Shown here: positions 47,073-57,441 of the stretch, in pieces
Numbering within the stretch: position 1 is the stretch's first letter
Layout of the letters: every line of letters starts with the position of its first letter
From: Flabesymbios commensalis
Lineage: Eukaryota > Annelida > Polychaeta > Terebellida > Flabelligeridae
Length of the DNA: 64,000 nt
Direction of reading: 5' to 3'
NCBI GenBank assembly: GCA_964017125.1
Contig: OZ024914.1
Coordinates: 20,909,581-20,973,580 of the forward strand
Notes under the pieces: generated by a model
What the model was told of the DNA's origin: nothing
What the model saw: the letters and a program-made list of their open reading frames with translations, nothing else
Database searches by the model: none
Position numbers and translations under genes: made by a program

Positions 47073-48455
47073 GAAACGTTATTGCCACAGCACTGTGGTA
47101 GCAATGACTTCTATGCGTGGAGAAAGAGTAAGATACCTTATTGACAAAGTACTGTGGCAGCACATATTTTAAGGTATAGATACAGTAAGAAACGTTATTG
47201 CCACAGCACTGTGGTAGCAAGGACTTATATGTATAGGGAAAGAGTAAGATACCTTATTGACACAGCACTGTGGCAGCACAGATTTTAAGTGAATAGAGAC
47301 CGTAAGAACCGTTATTGCCACATCTCTGTGGTAGCAAAGTCTTCTATGTGTAGAGAAAGGGGAAGATACCTTATTGACACAGTACTGTGGCAGCACAGAT
47401 TTTAAGTGTATAGAGAAAGTAAGAAACGTTGGTGCCACATCACTGTGGTAGCAAGGGCTGCTATGTGTAAAGAAAGAGTAAGACACCTTATTGACACAGC
47501 ACTGTGGCAGCACAGATTTTAAGTATATAGAGACAGTAAGAAACGTTATTACCACAGCACTGTGGTAGCAATGACTTATATGTGTAGAGAAAGAGAAAGA
47601 TACCTTATTGCCACAGCAATGTGGCAGCAAAGATTTTAAATGTACAGAAACTGTAAGAAACGTTATTTTCACAGCACTGTGGTAGCAAGGACTTCTATGC
47701 ATAGAGAAAGAGTAAGATACATCATTGACAAAGTACTGTGGCAGCACATATTTCAAGTGTATAGAGACAGTAAGAAGGGTTATTCCCACAGCACTGTTGT
47801 AGCAATAACGTACATGTGTAGAAAAAGAGTAAGATACCTTATTGCCACAGCAATGTGGCAGCAAAGATTTAAATGTATAGAAACTGTAAGAAACGTTATT
47901 GCCACAGCACTGTGGTAGCAAAGACTTCTATGCGTAGAGATAGAGTAAGATACCTTATTGACGAAGTAATGTGGCAGCACAGATTTTAACTGTATAGATA
48001 CAGTAAGAAACGTTATTGCCACATCACTGTGATAGCAAGGACTCATGTGCGCAGAGAAAGAATAAGATACCTTATTGACACAGTACTGTGGCAGCACAGA
48101 TTTTAAGTGTATAGATACAGTAAGAAACGTTATTGCCACATCACTGTGGTAGCAATGACTTATAGGTTTAGTGAAAGAGTAAGAAACCTTATTGACACAG
48201 CACTGTGGCTAACATTATAAACAGTTACACAGAACTGCTGCCGTGAAGATTAGCAATAACGAGAAGCTTATAGACACATCAATTCAGTAGCAAGGAATGA
48301 CAAACCCTTATTAACACAATCATGTGGCAGCAATCACTTGCACATGTACACGGACTGTAAGATACCTTATTGTTGCACTAGTGTGGTAGCATGACCTCAT
48401 CCGTTTAGATATTTGAGCAGAAATGAATCTTATTGACACAGGACTGTGGTAATAA
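47073..48455 (-). repeat. FB1 right array, outer part: 117-bp dimeric units
   Basis: Two kinds of 58-59-bp unit alternate. One has CCTTATTGACACAGCACTGT with GGCAGCACAGATTTTAAGTG. The other has CGTTATTGCCACAGCACTGT with GGTAGCAAGGACTTCTATGT. Successive dimers start 117 bp apart (for example 47201 and 47318). The units are the reverse complement of the left-array family. A 250-codon minus-strand frame (47921-47169) crosses about 13 units, cycling through all frames, and is treated as a repeat by-product. Confidence 0.93.
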
Positions 48456-48625
48456 AGTTATTTGCTGTGATTGGTCAGTATCTTTGTTACACTGATGCTG
48501 ATTGGTTTGGTGGTAATAGCATTTCCAAAGTTGCTGCCACAGTCTGAAATCCTTAATTCTGATTGGTTTGGTGAAAATAGCCAATGGGACCTTTAGTACC
48601 ACAGTACTGTGGCAGTAGCCATTGC

Positions 48626-49055
48626 CTTAAAATAAATATGCAATGAGAACTGTACGGTGCTAAAATGAAGGATAAACTGAATGATTTTTAACCATAAAGG
48701 TCTTGTATAGAACATAACGATTATCAAAGCAATTTTAGTGTATCAGCACTAATTTAATAAACCGTTTTCAGCCTCATAAATATTAACATGCAACGGAAGT
48801 GGAACATCTTGTCAAAAATCAGAGAACTCTTGCATTTTATACTTTCATATTTTATCTAGGTAAATGCGCTGAGGCCATGGTGTTTCTGCAGTAATTTACG
48901 GTGTTGTATGTTTATATTATAAGCAGTTTTGTCCGTTTTGGCAACGTGCAAGCAAACTCATTACAGCCATCTCAAGATTTTCATTGGATGTAAGCTGAGG
49001 CAATCTTCCATTTAGTCACCGATCAGCAGGTCGTGGGAACACCCCATCATATGAG
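48626..49055. other. No gene recognised
   Basis: AT-rich flank of FB1, without clear features. Confidence 0.5.
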
Positions 49056-49057
49056 TA

Positions 49058-49222
49058 CACTCTAAGCAATAATATTGTTATATAATAATGTTATACCTAT
49101 ATTATAGGTTCCTTAGAAGGAAAGCTTGAGTACTATTACCATGCAACCCCTGGAGAACCTTTGCAGGTTTCTCCTGGGGTTGCATGGTAATAGTACTGAA
49201 GGGTTCTTTATTGTTTAGAGTG
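49058..49222. mobile_element. TA-flanked foldback MITE (Tc1/mariner-like)
   Basis: TA occurs at 49056-49057 and 49223-49224. The termini are inverted CACTCTAAGCAATAA, with one difference. A second inverted pair inside (TACTATTACCATGCAACCCC) makes the right two-thirds a strong hairpin around CCTTTGCAGG. Length is 165 bp, with no coding sequence. Confidence 0.8.
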
Positions 49223-49767
49223 TAGAGGTGGTGCAAGCAACTGTGTCATATAGATCAGGTGTTTATAAGTCACAATTAAAGCTGTTTCCCTCTTCAAGGT
49301 GTTTATAAGTCAGAATATTATTAAAGCAGGTTTTCCTCTTCAAAGATGTAAACTGAGTCAATCTTCCATGTCAGCCGCTGGTCATAGAAACACTTCATTA
49401 TATGAGTAGGGGTGGTCATGCAGATCAGGTGTTCATGGGTCAAAATTAAACCAGCAGTTTTTCATCTGCACAGATTGAGAGGTATGTTTATTGTTCAGAA
49501 TAAACATTACAACCCCTAGTAATGACGTTTCTTTAATATCAAAATAATTCAGTTAAAATTTCTATTCGCCATTTAGATCTTTTATCTGAACATTGGTTGT
49601 ATAGTTGGTTATAGTCGCTTCACAGACAGTGGTCGGGCATTGACCAAACATTGGCTCAACGTCTGTACTTCATAAAGGCTGAATGCTTTTGATAAAAAAG
49701 TCTATATTTTCAATATTTGCTGCCAGCTAGACTTTGAAATGACCTTGATGTGACCCTAAAATGACCT
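49223..49767. other. Two-copy direct repeat and AT-rich DNA
   Basis: The motif CAGGTGTTTATAAGTCA followed by a variant of AATTAAAGC recurs three times between 49256 and 49460 (AGTTTTTCATCT- and CTTCAAG-type neighbours), suggesting a short degenerate tandem. No gene is present. Confidence 0.45.
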
Positions 49768-52475
49768 TGGTGTTTTGTACCAGTAATAGTGTAGGGTTTT
49801 ATGTCAGTAAATGTGGTTCCGTGGGAATTGCATGTTAATTCTTGACACCTATGTTCAATTTAAAGAAAAATTATTACTGAACAAAATAAAATAGGGTGTC
49901 ATTTTTTTCTGAAGCTCTAAAGGTCATTTGCGGGGTCTTAAATGTCATGACCCTAAAAACACACGGGGATTTTTTAAAACGTTTGTATTTCATGGTAATA
50001 TAGTGGTGTAATATAGCAAATTGAAGGCAATTGGCACGAAATAGTCCAAATTCATAATTAACAAATATTATGAAGCTTTAAAGGTCATTTCCGGTTTCTT
50101 GAAGGTCATAACCCTAAACACACATATAGTCCATAGGCCAGAATTGGTCGTCGTGCGACCCCCCCCCCCCCCAACTACTCACCCAAACCAAATTTTTGTT
50201 AAGCTTTGATATGTCCAAAACATGAAATGAGATGTTTCCAGTCTGTCGTTGCAGTTGTAGCTGACCAATCTACACATGCAATATAACATATAAAAGATAA
50301 CTAAATATCCGTTCTACTGATGTATTGCATGATGCAGTGGATTAAACAGTTATCTCTACACATACGTTTTAAACATTGTTTTTAATACAAATAATCAAAA
50401 GCGACAACAAAACAAACTAGTGAACACGGTCAATGGAAACGACTTATTAAAACATAATTATTGGCCATATATATATTTGACCTATGCTTTCTAAACCCAG
50501 ATGTGTATATCCTTAAAACTGAGTGGTATTGAGATTTGTACATTGCACATTGCATATATATTTTTAAACAAAAGAATATTGCAGACATTTTTGAAAATGT
50601 GTGTATTCATCCTGGGTTGAAATATGAAATATTAAACTTTGCTCTTCAATTAAGACTATATTGTTTGTCCAGCTTGTTTTTATATAATTGTTGTTTGCTG
50701 GATGGCCACCAAAACCACATCTTTTCTATATTTTTGTTACAAATTATTTTTGCACGATTTCTGGTTTCTGCATGATTTTGAGTTGATAAATTTATGTCTC
50801 ATGTCTTTCGATCAAAATGACCTTTATCTGACTTTCAAATTCAAAATGGTTACCGCCAACAGACAAATAAAAGTGTGCTTTTTTTATGCACGTGAACTAT
50901 AATATCATAAGCAGCATTTGTTTAATGGGATTTTACGAAAAACTATAGGTCAGACGATGAACAAGAAAGGCCAGAAATGCATGTTTCGGCCCCTAAATCA
51001 CACAAAATCAATAAAACGAGCAATTCCGAGCCACAAATTAAAAAAAGAAGTTTAATTTACATTTTGATAGCCATTTTGTTTCTTGTTCAAGGTAAATTGC
51101 GCGGGCATTTCAGGTTTTTTCTTTCAAATTTACTCGTCAGTAACGTTTAGTACTAATCCACTATGTTACCACAAAAAAACATCATGTTATTGTCAACTTG
51201 TTTAGCAGCATACTTGTAGTAACAGTAAATACATAAAAAATGGCGGATGTTTCGGATCTAAAGGTCAAATAAAGGTAATTTCCTTCCAAAGACACAAGAA
51301 AAAAAATAACAATTAAAAATATTGCAGAAACCACAAATTGTGCGTTTATTTATAGAAAATATGGGGTTTTCTTAACATTTTGGTGGCCATTTTGTGTTTT
51401 GCTAATTTGAAGGTAAAGGTCTTCAAATAGAAAACGTTATCTGGCAGATTCACATTCAGCACACGCGAATTATGTAAAAACAAGTGACTACAAAAGCATA
51501 GGCCTAAACTAAAACCCCGAGCAAAGTTGCATGTTTCAGATTTCACCCCAGGCTAACTAGACTTATTCTCATAAAAGGCTGCGACATCCTTTCATTGAAA
51601 ATATATGTATGATATTTATAAATATAAATAACACACATTTTAAAGCCTACACATATCTGGGTTCAGAAAACATAGGCCAGATAAGGATATGTCCAATAAC
51701 TACCATTTATTAGGTTGTTTTTAATGACCATGTTGACTAGTTTGTTTTGCTGTTCATTCTGATTATTTTATAATAAAAACATGTTTGAGCGTAAGTGGAG
51801 AGACTACTATTTACTCTACTGCAATAGGTTATGTAGTATAAGAACGGGAATTTAATTATCTGTTATATGGTATAGTGCATGTGCAGATTGGTTAATCAGA
51901 ACACCAACGACAGACGCTTACGTAACCCTACCCACTAATTTCAGACAGGTTTGGGGGTACCCCCATAAAAGCGGTCAAAATATAAAGTTCGTCCCTTTTT
52001 TACTGGTAACATCTCACTTCATGTTTTGGACATATCAAAGCTTTAAAAAAGTTGGTGGGGGTGAGTGAGTAGGTGGGGGGGGGGGGGGTTGCATGGTGAC
52101 CGATCCATGAACTAATATGTATATTTGAAAACTTTGCAATAGTTTACCTTAAAATGACCTTAGAAGGGTTTCAAAATGTTATTTAATTTTTTTTAAATTT
52201 GATGACATTTCCAGAACAATTTCGGCCATTTTGATGTGTTACACGACTAGTACGACATGTGTTTACAAAAATAAAAAAATAAATAAATAAGATCTAGGGG
52301 TCATGACCTATGGGGTTCGAAAAATGACCTTAAGGTGACCTAAAAAAATGACACCCTATTTTTTTGGAATCAGCACAAGATTATCAACAAGAAAAACGTA
52401 GGTGACAAGAATTAACACGAGATTCCCACGGAATTACATAAGACCCTACACTATAAAACACAACTCCTTTCCATG
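49768..52475. repeat. Long imperfect palindrome P2
   Basis: The left arm (49768 to about 51000) matches the complement of the right arm (about 51100-52475) in order. Shared blocks are TAGTGTAGGGT, CCGTGGGAAT, AATAGGGTGTCATTTTTTT, a C14/G14 tract at 50159-50172 and 52075-52088, AAGCTTTGATATGTCCAAAA, CAAAACAAACTAGT, and TCTGAACCCAGAT/TCTAAACCCAGAT. Identity is moderate, so it is old or of old components. GGTCA-rich motifs recall palindrome P1. No coding sequence is seen. Confidence 0.8.
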
Positions 52476-53200
52476 TTATAATTTGCTCATAAGCTAAGAT
52501 CCTGTTGGTGTCTTCAGATAAATATGACATTACAAAATATTCCGATTTTTTTTCAACCCCTCTCCCCAGGAATTCAGCGGTGGGAATGCAAGTGTGCCCA
52601 GGAGTTAGGCGTTAAAAGGGTTAAAATCTGCGGACCAAAATATACTAAAAAAGACATTTCCCAGCGAATTAAGAGACCAAGAAATGGTGAAAATATGTTT
52701 TTTGTGTGAAAATTGACATATATCCACAATATCAAGGCTTGAGAGTGATATTTCACTATGATATTTTACATAATAGCACTTAAAACTTTTACAAAATGGG
52801 ACTAGGGTATTTTTTTAAATGACGCCATGAAATATTTATCCTATTTTTAGCACTAGGCCTGGGCCTATATTTTTTAGGTAGGTCTATTATGTTAATTATA
52901 CTAATTATGATATAATTGATACCAATTATAGAAAGTATTTACATGACATATAAAAAATATATTTTAATCCACGTTGCTTGGTCTAAATCCCTTGCATGCA
53001 TATATATATGGATGGGGGGGGGGGGGGGCGAAGTATAAGACTATATTAGGCCTACAATGTATTGATCGTACGTAGTTACGTAATTAAGATAATAGGCGCG
53101 TAATTATCAGCTGCTGAAAAGTTGACAAAACACTTGAGTTGGGAAAGTGTCGGTAACGTTGGACCAATATTATACCCATATTGTGGCTCACACGTTGACA
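52476..53200. other. No gene recognised
   Basis: It contains a G15 tract (53014-53028). The 61-codon frame at 52524 (with CCCCAG before WECKCAQELGVKRVKICGPK) looks faintly exon-like but has no family similarity. Confidence 0.4.
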
Positions 53201-53668
53201 GGGCGGGGCCCTGGTAGAGTGGTTAAAGCTGTCTGCTTAGAAAGTAAGAGATCGCGGCTTAGAACCCCGATCTAGCATTCAAGTTTTAAAGAAGCAAAAT
53301 GTTTCTTCTCTGCTCACTTGTAAAGATTCAATATTATGGGGAGCTTCTGTGACCGAGACGTAGCGAGCTCGGCCTCAGACCTCCAAGGTTCGAACTTCGA
53401 ATTCTGTGTCTGGAGGGCATTCATTTTGTGAAACTCAATAGCCTTGGCCTCTATTGTTGTCACCGAGCCAGCTGATACAATGAAGTATGGGGGAGGGAGT
53501 CTTATATGACTTTGTTTTCACCGAGTTCCCATTTAAAACGGTTTCCGGTGACGTCACTGCGTTTCACAGAATTTCACCATTATCAGGAAGCTTTCCTGGA
53601 CCAGTTTTGGCCTATGATAATATTATGTGCACTAAGGTGGCCTAAAATCCATTCATTCATTCCATCTG
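53201..53668 (+). mobile_element. SINE, diverged copy with a 130-bp internal insertion
   Basis: Head 1 (GGCGGGGCCCTGGTAGAGTG) and head 2 (TGACCGAGACGTAGCGAGCT) are recognisable to 53416. The 3' body resumes near 53550 (TTCCTGGACCAGTTTTGGCC) and ends with ATTCATTCATTC at about 53668. Head 1 differs much more than head 2 from the other copies, so it may come from another subfamily. Confidence 0.75.
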
Positions 53669-53984
53669 GGAATAGACTACTTGCACGAGTTTGCGCAGTG
53701 AACAATTGTTTGATTAAAACAGTTCCGAGCTGCTCACTGTGTGGCGTGTTGTCATTGATAAGTGTGTAATTAGTTGTCTGATTAAAACAGTTCAGCGTTG
53801 CTCACCGTGTGGCGTGTTGTTATTGAAAAAGGTGTATTATTTGGCGACTGTGGGTAGTAGGCCTAGTGGTGGTACCAGTAATTCAGAGGCAAAAGAGAGA
53901 TAATGTCATGCAGATTTGCAATGTTCTTGAGGTTTTCATCGACCATGATATGAAATGTCAACTCACAAAAAAATACTTTTTACG
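53669..53984. repeat. Two-copy direct repeat in otherwise plain DNA
   Basis: A unit with TTGATTAAAACAGTTC-like sequence, GCTCACTGTGTGGCGTGTTG and TCATTGATAAG occurs at about 53708-53764 and again at about 53774-53830. Confidence 0.7.
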
Positions 53985-54190
53985 TTGTTGTGTTCAACCC
54001 TCATAGAGCGGTGATCGACTTTAGACGTCAGAATCTGACGTCTATAGACCTCACATTCTAAAGTCGATCCCCGCGCTGAAAGAGTAAAAGTATTTATAAT
54101 GGCCGTAGACCCATAACATAGGTGTTCAAATGAAGCGGAAAGAGCTAACATTTATGACATTTATGATGATTTCAAATTGAAATAGACCTT
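53985..54190 (+). mobile_element. Hairpin-bearing dispersed element
   Basis: Arms GATCGACTTTAGA (54013-54025) and its complement (54057-54069) enclose a palindrome TAGACGTCAGA/TCTGACGTCTA. The downstream part (AAGTATTTATAATGGC, CCCATAACATAGGTGTTCAA) matches the inverted copy at 21395-21565. Confidence 0.75.
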
Positions 54191-54869
54191 ATTTGCTATC
54201 TTGCTTTACATAAAATTATTTCAGCGCAATAATTAAGGATTCAAGCTTAAAGGTGTGGTCAACTGTCAAAATTCGCGGGACAAAGTATTATTTCGTTATA
54301 GTGCGATCTGTAAAATTAGTCGAATAGGCTACTCAAACCCGTGAAGCGAGTCATGACGAGTAATGCAGAACATATATGCCTCGGGAATAACCAGCTTTAG
54401 AATTTAGTGCTTTCACAATAGCTGTATTATGTACTGATCTTTGGTCGTGGAGTACACCCGTATATATGCCTCCATGTACTCAAATACAAATGCATGTATA
54501 TATAGGCTATATACCTTTCATGTTCACGGAATCACGACGGAGTCATTGAGACGTGAACACCTCCATACGTGGACGTCAATGGCCTGTATTGTCATGTACA
54601 CAACCCTTTCCACGTTTAGGTGCATATCAACATTGAGAAACCTTGATTCGTAGCCTGAAGATCTATACCAGAATATAAAGTTCTCATGAAATGAATGCAA
54701 TGAAACGTTCAAGGCCTACATTCATAAGTGTCTCGTGTGTCATTCCAATTCTCGCGTACATCAAGTCGAGGTAGGTTTTTGTTGTGTGTAGTTACTGCAT
54801 TTTTTGTGAGTTATTTCGTTTATAATATTGTGACGAGCAGGCCTATTCAACTCTACGTTTAACCATTAG
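54191..54869. other. No gene recognised
   Basis: Unique-looking DNA. The frames of 62-70 codons are unsupported. Confidence 0.45.
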
Positions 54870-55109
54870 CCCTTTAACCGCCGATGTCGCATATATTCGG
54901 GTTTTCAATTTTTATTAGCACATTAAGTACCACCTTTTAAACATGTGACAAAGATAAAATGTGACGTCAATCAACAATATTTGAAAACAGTTGACCTCCA
55001 TTTTGCCAAATCTGAATAATTTTCACTCACTTGAAGTTGTGGATCGCGTCAGCGAGACACAACTTCAAGTGAGTGAAAATTCAGATTGAATAATTTGGCG
55101 GTTAAAGGG
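54870..55109. mobile_element. Foldback element with CCCTTTAACCGCC ends and a 23-bp hairpin
   Basis: The ends are perfect 13-bp inverted CCCTTTAACCGCC (54870-54882, 55097-55109). Inside, a perfect 23-bp stem (55019-55041 and 55058-55080, containing CACTCACTTGAAGTTGTG) has a 16-base loop reading GATCGCGTCAGCGAGA. Confidence 0.85.
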
Positions 55110-55114
55110 TTAAC

Positions 55115-55600
55115 CCTTACAGCGCTAATCATAGTCTTAATGGTCGATAGTCAATTTAAAACCATTTAAGCCCTCACGATGCAAAGCATCATTTTACATC
55201 CCTGAAATCCCTGAAAACAGACTTAATTTTCATACAACATAAGACTTTTGGAAAGAAAATTTCTATGAAACTGGTTTAGGCCTACCAATAGGGGGCCTAA
55301 AACGAATTTTCAAACCACATCATATCATCTTCATTCACTACAAGTTGAGAATTGCGACAGCGATTCGCGGCTTGTAGTGGATAGCCTAAGGATGACAATG
55401 GTAAATTCAGGCTTGAAAGGGTTAATTAATCCATTTATTCTAAAGCCGATCACTGTTATTTTGACGAAATTTATGTGTTTTTAAAAATCAATATTTGGAA
55501 ATATTTTATCCCAGATTTACAAAATATGAGTAGCGGCCTGGGCCTAATTTTCAACCTCTTGAAGTTGTGGATTTTTAGTTTAGTGGTTTAAGGGATGACA
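55115..55600. repeat. Two related, more degenerate foldback copies
   Basis: A second copy (about 55115-55425) runs from ACCCTTACAGCG to GAAAGGGTTAA, with a hairpin CACTACAAG/CTTGTAGTG around GCGACAGCGATTCGCGG at about 55338-55380. A partial third copy (CTCTTGAAGTTGTGGATTTT, GTTTAAGGGATG) ends near 55600. Confidence 0.6.
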
Positions 55601-55753
55601 TTATACGGTCGCTATGATTTCTGTTCAAATGACGTCTTACGTGACAACGCGATCATTTTCAAAACTGTTACATTTTCATCTCGCGTCGCGCCGGTTTTCG
55701 CGCCTCACATGTCGCGTTGGGCGTCGCGTTGGTTGTCGCGTTGGTATGTGGAC

Positions 55754-57332
55754 GGTGACACGCTTTTAGTCAGAAGGCCCGTTAGTCAGAAGGCCTGTTA
55801 GTCAGAAGACCCTTTAGTTAGAAGGCCCGTTAGTCAGAAAATCAGCTAGGCTTTTTTGTCAGAAGGCCCGTTAGTCAGAATGTGTTCAATGGGCAGTGAA
55901 AAATGCTAGGGCACGCTCCATTTGATATCTGGGCATGTGGAGGGAGGGGGGCTATATTATATTGATTAAAACGTCTGTTGTCCAGTTATTGATAAAAAAT
56001 GTTCGGAGTTTTGCATGAAATAATTATTCAAGGATACTAAAAAATGCTGATCGGGTCCACGTGTTTTTCAAAAAATTCAGTAGCATAATTAATAGTTTGA
56101 GGGAGAAATAGCCATGAAAATTATAATGTGAAAGAAGTATACACAAACAAATTGCACAACTGAGAGTAAAACCTGTAGAATCCTATAGATATCAAATGTG
56201 CGTCCCTACGACATTAGTATATACTTTCGCCTATTAGCCTAATTGTTAATAAGTCGATATGATCTTGATATGATGTTGAAAGAAAATTCACTGGCAGCTC
56301 GTAGTTCATACATTTATAATAAAAACTAGCATTATTGATGACTGGTTGGTTGCTTGGCCCGGTTATTTTCAGCAATCAGTGCGCTTTAATTTTTTCAACA
56401 CTATACTTTTTTGCATATAAATGTTACTGAAATAGATGTGAAAATGTATCATGAGAAAACCCCACAAGATTTCTCAACTGGTGTTGAGTTTGTAGCCATC
56501 TGTTTAGTTTATGTCAAGCGTTGATAAATGTATCATTTTGCTCAGAATAAATAATAAATTGTTTGTCCAAATGTTCTGATAACTAGCATTATTTGACGAC
56601 TGTTTTGTGTGGAAAGGCTTGGTTCATATTCGAGAAAGTTTAATTTATCTAGGCACGGGAGAACTATTATATCATGTGATTGCAGTATATAGGCCCTATT
56701 TTTACCGTGATAATTAGGACCAGAGCAAAATTTGTGTCTCATTATAATCTCTAGCAGTATGTTGATCAAATTGCTTGTTCATATTTACATTGTTCCAAAC
56801 TGTTCAAAGACATGGAGTGTACATTGTTGTCTACGATAGGCAATTATTATTATTATATTATCCTGCTCTTATATGTAGAAAATTTACTGTTATTTACAGG
56901 CACCTAGGCAATAACCACTTGATCCAATTATTATGGGTATTTTTCATTCATTTGAAGCTGAAAGTAACCTCAGCAACATTAGGTTCAAAAACATAATGAG
57001 TAGCCTATTATTAACGCAACACTTATGAAAGTGTTAGACATTGTTACTGGTACAGGTAAATAATTAAAGACAAATAATTGGTCATAGGGTTGTTCAGAAA
57101 TGAGATGATTTCAATGAGGTAATTATCTGACTTCCTGACTAACGGGCCTTCTGAGAAACGGGCCTTCTGACTAATCATCCTTACTTATTTTCTGACTAAC
57201 GGGCCTTCTGACAATCGGGCCTTCTGACTAATCATCCTTACTGGTTTTCTGACTAGCGGGCCTTCTGACTAACGGGCCTTCTGACTAATGGACCTTCTGA
57301 CTAACGGGCCTTCTGACTAAAAGGCTGACACC
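55754..57332. mobile_element. Foldback element FB2 with inverted 16-bp arrays and 8-bp target duplication
   Basis: ATGTGGAC occurs at 55746-55753 and 57333-57340, a perfect 8-bp duplication. The element starts GGTGACACGCTTTTAGTCAG and ends with the complement of GGTGTCAGCCTTTTAGTCAG. The left array (55763-55875) repeats TTAGTCAGAAGGCCCG. The right array (57133-57323) has more copies of the complement, CGGGCCTTCTGACTAA, with a short higher-order repeat containing ATCATCCTTACT. The centre (55876-57132) is AT-rich with no credible frame. An 8-bp duplication suits hAT-type transposases, which an autonomous relative would supply. Confidence 0.88.
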
Positions 57333-57377
57333 ATGTGGACAGTCACACCATTTTTGCGTCTGTCGCCTCGTCACTCC

Positions 57378-57441
57378 CCAGCAAACACGAGGCACCGCCC
57401 AATGTTGGTCCACCATTGGGTCGGTGTCTCGTGTTTGCTGG
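57378..57441. mobile_element. Minimal CCAGCAAACACGAG foldback element (64 bp)
   Basis: CCAGCAAACACGAGGCACCG on the left pairs with the complement of CGGTGTCTCGTGTTTGCTGG on the right. The CCCAATGTTGG and CCACCATTGGG blocks meet at the centre. This is the shortest and cleanest copy in the window, practically one long hairpin. Confidence 0.9.

Larger units (their letters stand above)
40232..48623. mobile_element. Giant foldback element FB1 with tandem-repeat arms
   Basis: The left terminus (40232-40296) and the complement of the right terminus (48558-48620) share GCCACAGTACTGTGG and CTATTTTCACCAAACCAATC. Inside each terminus lies a long array of the same 59-bp unit in opposite orientations: left 40644-42985, right about 44600-48455. 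A centre of about 1.6 kb lies between them. Excluding the inserted MITE, the element is about 7.4 kb. Long inverted termini built of tandem subrepeats define Foldback (FB/TU) elements. No transposase is seen, so this copy would be non-autonomous. A clear target duplication was not found. Alternatively it is a satellite that spread by inverted duplication. Confidence 0.75.

Noticed and set aside
47169-47921. 250-codon minus-strand open frame, the longest unbroken one with no known domain
   Set aside because: It lies wholly in the 59-bp array, cycles through all frames of the unit and encodes only repeat-derived peptides.
52524-52709. Frame containing WECKCAQELGVKRVKICGPK after a CCCCAG acceptor-like site
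   Set aside because: There is no donor, partner exon or known family; it is retained only as a remark.
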